Source: RGVD01 sp040403075 (GTDB lineage: Bacteria > Bacteroidota > Bacteroidia > UKL13-3). From it: a DNA stretch of 9,416 nt. Below the pieces are notes generated by a model. It worked only from the letters and a program-made list of their open reading frames with translations, was not told the DNA's origin and did not search any database. A program made the position numbers and the translations under genes. Numbering within the stretch: the first letter of the stretch is position 1; each line of letters starts with the position of its first letter. The DNA lies in contig JBBALJ010000109.1 of NCBI GenBank assembly GCA_040403075.1, positions 1 to 9,416 on the forward strand. The letters are read 5' to 3'. This document shows, in pieces, positions 7,294-9,416 of the stretch.

Positions 7294-7370
7294 ATGAGCA
7301 CTTCAGAAAACGATAAAATTGATCAAAAAATAATAAAGATTAATAATTTAATTATGAGATATTAGATGCT
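7294..7370 (+). pseudogene. probable displaced 5' end of the CFI-box gene (frameshift)
   Basis: An ATG at 7294 opens a reading frame MSTSENDKIDQKIIKINN that ends at TAG 7363-7365. The downstream CFI-box frame is open back to 7347, where it reads FNYEILDAL before TTG 7371. Joining the two near 7344-7353 gives a continuous hydrophilic N-terminus and a normal ATG start. The join needs one extra base, as if one base was lost in AATAATTTAATTATGAG. The heptamers here are not classical -1 slippery sites, so mutation or a sequencing error is likelier than programmed frameshifting. Confidence 0.5.
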
Positions 7371-8042
7371 TTGAATTCAGCAACAAGTGGACAAGAGTCT
7401 AAAGTTGTTAATCCAAATGCAGCTGCTAAGAAGATGCAGGAAATTTACGTAAATGGATTAATTGTAGCCAATGAACTATTAAACAAAATTTTACCTGAAC
7501 TTAATTATATTAAGAGTAAGTGTGGAAGTGAAAACAAGGATTACCAAGAGTTGTCTGACTTGTTAGCTCTAAGTGTCTCATGGGTAATTAAAATACCTTT
7601 ACTTTCAATAAGTGGGTTAGCAATGGCTAGTGATTTTCATAGTCAAAATGAAATAGTTCAAAAAGCTAAATCAGACCTTGCTGAAGCAACAAGAATAATA
7701 GGAATAGTTTCGACTCTTGAAATGAAGACTGATTCAAAACAATTTCTAAATCAGGTGATAAATATTTTAAATGAAGCTGAAAAACGGGTTAATTCTAAAC
7801 CTGGTTGTTATATTGCAACGAGTGTTTATGGCGATTACAACTCGAAAGAGGTAATTCTTTTACGATCTTTTAGAGATAATGTTCTTTCGAAATATGTTTT
7901 AGGTCAAATCTTCATTGCTTCATATTATTTATTATCCCCAATGCTTGTGAGAGCATTGGGTGAAAATATTACTTTCAAAAAACTTGTAAAGACATTGCTA
8001 GATAAACTTGTTTTTAAAATTGAATCACACCACAGCGCCTAA
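7371..8042 (+). CDS. CFI-box C-terminal domain protein
   Basis: The main open frame gives 223 aa from a TTG at 7371; the true start is probably the ATG at 7294 in another frame. Residues 1-140 form a mostly helical region with no domain I recognise; 60-90 is hydrophobic but is not a clear membrane span. The C-terminus is a CFI-box: CYIATSVYGDY (146-156), then LLRSFRDNVLSKYVLGQIF (163-181) and ASYYLLSP (183-190). This matches the module C-F/Y-I-A-T-A-x-Y-G...LRxFRDxxL...G...YYxxSP seen at the C-terminus of many unrelated bacterial proteins. Its role is not established. Flanking REP-like sequences and adjacent toxin-antitoxin genes suggest an accessory gene. The stop TAA lies within GCGCCTAAC. 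Product family is confident; function is unknown. Confidence 0.75.
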   Translation: MNSATSGQESKVVNPNAAAKKMQEIYVNGLIVANELLNKILPELNYIKSKCGSENKDYQELSDLLALSVSWVIKIPLLSISGLAMASDFHSQNEIVQKAKSDLAEATRIIGIVSTLEMKTDSKQFLNQVINILNEAEKRVNSKPGCYIATSVYGDYNSKEVILLRSFRDNVLSKYVLGQIFIASYYLLSPMLVRALGENITFKKLVKTLLDKLVFKIESHHSA

Positions 8043-8079
8043 CTATCTGTTTTCTGAAGCCTATCCAATACTCTGCAAC
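8041..8079 (+). repeat. imperfect direct repeat, copy 1
   Basis: AACTATC, 6 nt, CTGAAGCC, 11 nt, CTGCAAC. The same three blocks recur in the same order at 8923-8960 with spacers of 5 and 11 nt. Overall about 29 of 39 positions agree with one gap. This copy begins at the stop codon of the CFI-box gene. Confidence 0.6.
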
Positions 8080-8162
8080 TTTTGTGGTGATGGAAATTGC
8101 TTCCCGATAGTATAGTTGTATTTTATTGATTGTTTGGTAATACTCGATTGCCTCGTCTACTT

Positions 8163-8202
8163 TTCTTAGTCTGTCGCCAAGCTAAAGCATAGGGACTAAG
8201 AA
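8163..8202. repeat. 9-bp inverted repeat with 22-nt loop
   Basis: TTCTTAGTC (8163-8171) and GACTAAGAA (8194-8202) are perfect complements. No T-run follows on either strand, so it is not a standard intrinsic terminator. Confidence 0.45.
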
Positions 8203-8243
8203 TTTATAATGAAATAATAGTTTGCAACCCTATATTCTACTCA

Positions 8244-8272
8244 TCACCCATTCGACAGGCTAAAGTTGACAG
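8244..8272 (-). repeat. REP-like palindromic repeat, degenerate copy 2
   Basis: TCACCCATTCGACAGGC and the following bases are a degraded form of TCACCCTTCGACAGGCTCAGGGTGACA (recalled from many genomes). It lies in the opposite orientation to the copy at 7036. The right arm has decayed (AAAGTTGACA), so little palindrome is left. Confidence 0.5.
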
Positions 8273-8299
8273 CTCAAATAGACGCAACAACGGCAGATC

Positions 8300-8326
8300 G
8301 TGGGGCGAATTAATATTTGCCCGCAC
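8300..8326. repeat. hairpin downstream of the toxin gene
   Basis: GTG-GGGCGAAT and ATTTGCCC-G-CAC form an 11-bp stem with a 4-nt loop, one G:T pair and one bulged G. It starts 35 nt after the toxin stop on the minus strand. It may end or stabilise the toxin-antitoxin transcript, but it lacks a T-tract. Confidence 0.4.
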
Positions 8327-8361
8327 CAACAATATGCGATATGATTTTTATAGAATTGTAT

Positions 8362-8619
8362 TTATTCGTAAATATCTTTACGATGACCGAGTGTAATAAC
8401 ATCTATAATAAGTTCCTTGTCAAAAATATTATAAATAATGCGGTAGTCGCCCGTTCTAATTCTGTACCCAACTCTGTCTTTTAGTTTTTTATAACCTGGT
8501 GGGAGTGGGTTTTCCTCTAACTCAGCAATGGCTTCAAGTATAGGTTCTGCAACATTATCAGAAAGTTTATCTAATTGTTTTTGTGCCTTTTTAGATAATA
8601 CAGCTATGTACTTAGGCAT
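8362..8619 (-). CDS. type II toxin, RelE/ParE superfamily
   Basis: This 85-aa protein has the compact RelE/ParE fold pattern: a first strand (KYIAVLSKKA, 3-12), two helices (14-36), then PPGYKKLKDRVGYRIRTGDYRIIYNI (40-65) and the last strands ELIIDVITLGHRKDIYE (69-85). Basic and aromatic residues at the usual RelE mRNA-interferase positions are kept: Arg53, Arg55, Arg60, His79, Arg80 and Tyr84. By family it would be a ribosome-dependent mRNA endonuclease neutralised by the antitoxin upstream. Its start codon overlaps the end of the antitoxin gene by 8 nt, the usual coupled arrangement with the antitoxin first. Length and motifs are complete, so it looks functional. RelE versus ParE activity cannot be told from sequence alone, though the HRxxIY ending favours RelE. 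Confidence 0.93.
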   Translation of the reverse strand: MPKYIAVLSKKAQKQLDKLSDNVAEPILEAIAELEENPLPPGYKKLKDRVGYRIRTGDYRIIYNIFDKELIIDVITLGHRKDIYE

Positions 8620-8818
8620 TTTTATTTTTTCTGTTTTTTAAGTAATCAGAAAATAAAATGCGTTCGCCTCTATCATTTTTCATAGCTTCATCATAAAGGC
8701 GAACATCTTCAATGTCTTCTAACTCCTCCATAAGAGAATCAAATTCTTTAGCTGGAAGTATAACCAAGGATTTATCACCATTGGTATCTTTTATGTATTG
8801 TGGATGTAAAGCAATCAT
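8612..8818 (-). CDS. type II antitoxin, Phd/YefM-like
   Basis: This 68-aa acidic protein is encoded directly before, and overlapping, the RelE-type toxin. The N-terminal part (HPQYIKDTNGDKSLVILPAKEFDSLMEEL, 5-33) fits the Phd/YefM pattern: strand, turn, V-x-L-P-x-x-E-F/Y-x-x-L-x-E. A helical, charged C-terminus (DIEDVRLYDEAMKNDRGERILF, 35-56) would wrap the toxin. Such antitoxins bind their own promoter through the N-terminal part. A GTTATAAC palindrome sits 14 nt upstream of the ATG (8833-8840) and is a candidate operator. The protein is shorter than typical YefM (about 80-90 aa), so the exact antitoxin family is less sure than the role. Confidence 0.85.
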   Translation of the reverse strand: MIALHPQYIKDTNGDKSLVILPAKEFDSLMEELEDIEDVRLYDEAMKNDRGERILFSDYLKNRKNKNA

Positions 8819-8832
8819 ATACTTTTTTTATT

Positions 8833-8840
8833 GTTATAAC
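8833..8840. promoter_or_regulatory. candidate operator palindrome of the minus-strand toxin-antitoxin operon
   Basis: GTTATAAC is a perfect 8-bp palindrome 14 nt before the antitoxin ATG. On the minus strand it continues as GTTATAACAA, identical to the sequence 15 nt before the antitoxin start at 9057. Confidence 0.4.
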
Positions 8841-8922
8841 TTGTATTGTTGTTGTCGCTTCTCTATCTAATTTAGAATTCAAGGCGAAATTAGTCAAAAA
8901 GGAAAAATAAGCAATAAAAATC

Positions 8923-8960
8923 AACTATCGATATCTGAAGCCAAGCAAATGTGCTGCAAC
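8923..8960 (+). repeat. imperfect direct repeat, copy 2
   Basis: AACTATC, 5 nt, CTGAAGCC, 11 nt, CTGCAAC, matching the copy at 8041-8079. The pair, 882 nt apart, brackets the intact toxin-antitoxin operon. Confidence 0.6.
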
Positions 8961-9004
8961 AACTGTTAGTAAATGAAATAGAGTATTTACTCGGATGAAA
9001 TTTA

Positions 9005-9044
9005 TTTGTTGTGAAATATTTTTTAATAACTTTGTTATAACAAA
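9005..9044 (+). promoter_or_regulatory. promoter and overlapping operator of the plus-strand toxin-antitoxin locus
   Basis: TTTG (9005-9008) and TAACTTTG (9027-9034), 18 nt apart, fit the Bacteroidota -33/-7 consensus. A perfect 14-bp palindrome TTTGTTATAACAAA (9031-9044) overlaps the -7 element and the expected transcription start near 9040, where an autorepressing antitoxin would bind. The antitoxin ATG follows at 9057. Confidence 0.6.
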
Positions 9045-9056
9045 ACAACAAAACAA

Positions 9057-9278
9057 ATGACACTTGTACAACTAAAAACAGATACCTATGAACAAGCAAA
9101 AATGTTAGAAAATTTGTTAAACAGTATAAATTTTGTGCATGATGTTACGCTTGACAATAACGAATTAAACGAGTTTACCATATCAAAATTAGAAGAGAGT
9201 GCTGAGCTATATTAAACAAACCCTTCAAGCTTTGTAAATTGGGATAATGCCAAGTCTGACTTGTTAAATAAGTTATGA
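9057..9278 (+). pseudogene. antitoxin gene with in-frame stop, partner of a ParE-type toxin
   Basis: The ATG at 9057 opens a 52-codon frame (MTLVQLKTDTYEQAKMLENL..., ending KLEESAELY) that meets TAA at 9213-9215. The same frame then continues for 20 sense codons, TNPSSFVNWDNAKSDLLNKL, to a TGA at 9276-9278. That TGA overlaps the toxin ATG as ATGA, the normal coupled junction. The full product would be 73 codons, a usual size for small antitoxins that precede ParE-type toxins in Bacteroidota. The ending NPSSFVNWDNAK also resembles their C-termini, which bind the toxin. So TAA 9213 looks like a recent nonsense mutation (for instance from AAA, CAA or GAA) or a sequence error. A real 52-aa product is possible but would lack the toxin-binding tail. 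The exact antitoxin family is not recognised. Confidence 0.65.
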
Positions 9279-9416
9279 TTTACAATGTTGTAATTTCTAC
9301 AAAAGCGTTAGAAGAACTTTATGATTCGGCTGAATGGTATAATAGTAAAAAAGAAAATTTAGGGTCAGGATAATTTTCTGGGGAGTACCTAAAAAAGAAT
9401 TAGATTATGGGAATGA
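9275..9416 (+). pseudogene. ParE-type toxin fragment with early stop, cut by the window end
   Basis: From the ATG at 9275 the frame reads MIYNVVISTKALEELYDSAE, then WYNSKKENLGSG, and stops at TAA 9371-9373 after 32 codons. The start is typical of ParE/RelE-superfamily toxins: first strand, then a helix with A-x-x-E-L-x-x-x-x-x-W-Y, then N-L-G, which is normally followed by xRF and another 55-60 residues. After the stop the same frame reads FSGEYLKKN and stops again at TAG. Another frame reads KKELDYGN near 9390-9416. So at least one nonsense change, and probably an indel, has broken the gene. The remainder lies beyond the window. It overlaps the antitoxin frame by ATGA. Confidence 0.65.

Larger units (their letters stand above)
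8043..8361. other. gene-free spacer rich in repeats and hairpins
   Basis: No gene is supported between the convergent CFI-box and toxin genes. The stretch holds direct repeat copy 1 (8041-8079), an inverted repeat CACCACA/TGTGGTG (8028-8034 and 8083-8089) around it, a 9-bp inverted repeat at 8163-8202, REP-like copy 2 (8244-8272), and a hairpin at 8300-8326. A minus-strand frame from 8181 to 8014 is open but has no start codon. Confidence 0.5.

Noticed and set aside
8034..8120. Integron attC-like site: GCCTAAC at the stop codon of the CFI-box gene, with AACTAT/ATAGTT arms (8041-8046 and 8112-8117).
   Set aside because: The GCCTAAC fits a core-site pattern and the stop codon placement is right. 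However, no matching GTTRRRY is found within 150 bp, the arms are short, and no integrase or second site of this form is seen.
8014..8181. Minus-strand open frame with an LGDRLRKVDEAIEYYQ stretch resembling a tetratricopeptide repeat.
   Set aside because: It has no start codon, is closed by TAG at 8182-8184, overlaps the CFI-box gene end, and holds at most one repeat-like motif. A decayed fragment is possible but cannot be supported.
8890..9099. Minus-strand 69-codon open frame.
   Set aside because: It runs antisense through the direct repeat and the promoter of the plus-strand toxin-antitoxin locus, with a Cys/Phe-rich composition typical of noncoding AT-rich DNA.
1..9416. CRISPR array, tRNA, rRNA, riboswitch or complete insertion sequence.
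   Set aside because: No regularly spaced repeat array, no cloverleaf with a TTCGANNC arm, no rRNA-like tract and no transposase frame were seen on either strand.

Overview
The window looks like chromosomal DNA from a low-GC Bacteroidota. The phylum call is an inference from gene content: a peptidase S46 dipeptidyl-peptidase, a small exported lipoprotein, weak Shine-Dalgarno signals, and -7 elements of the TAnnTTTG type. The genus cannot be read from the sequence; a Sphingobacteriia/Chitinophagia-like lineage is plausible.

Positions 1-5354 hold core-type genes, all on the minus strand. In transcription order they are: a secreted S46 peptidase of the DPP7 subtype with its own promoter and intrinsic terminator; a divergent RidA-family protein; an exported six-repeat Asp-box (BNR/Ycf48-like) propeller; and a two-gene unit in which a small lipoprotein is followed 5 nt later by free methionine-R-sulfoxide reductase. 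At 5355-5525 the S46 gene and a plus-strand PiT phosphate transporter diverge, and each has a recognisable promoter. The PiT gene ends at a strong terminator (6943-6981).

Positions 6982-9416 are different: accessory, gene-poor and repeat-rich. They contain a protein with a C-terminal CFI-box whose 5' end appears frameshifted, an intact minus-strand Phd/YefM-RelE type toxin-antitoxin operon, and a plus-strand ParE-type toxin-antitoxin locus at the window edge that carries in-frame stops in both genes. Two degenerate REP-like sequences in opposite orientation flank the CFI-box gene. A pair of roughly 39-nt imperfect direct repeats brackets the intact toxin-antitoxin operon. Both toxin-antitoxin loci carry the same GTTATAAC palindrome 14-15 nt upstream of the antitoxin start.

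The core half fits housekeeping and surface metabolism: peptide scavenging, phosphate uptake, and repair of oxidised free methionine. The right half looks like a small decaying island built from selfish and exchangeable pieces. I see no complete new multi-gene defence or metabolic system. The strongest leads are the toxin-antitoxin decay, the shared operator-like motif and the flanking direct repeats.
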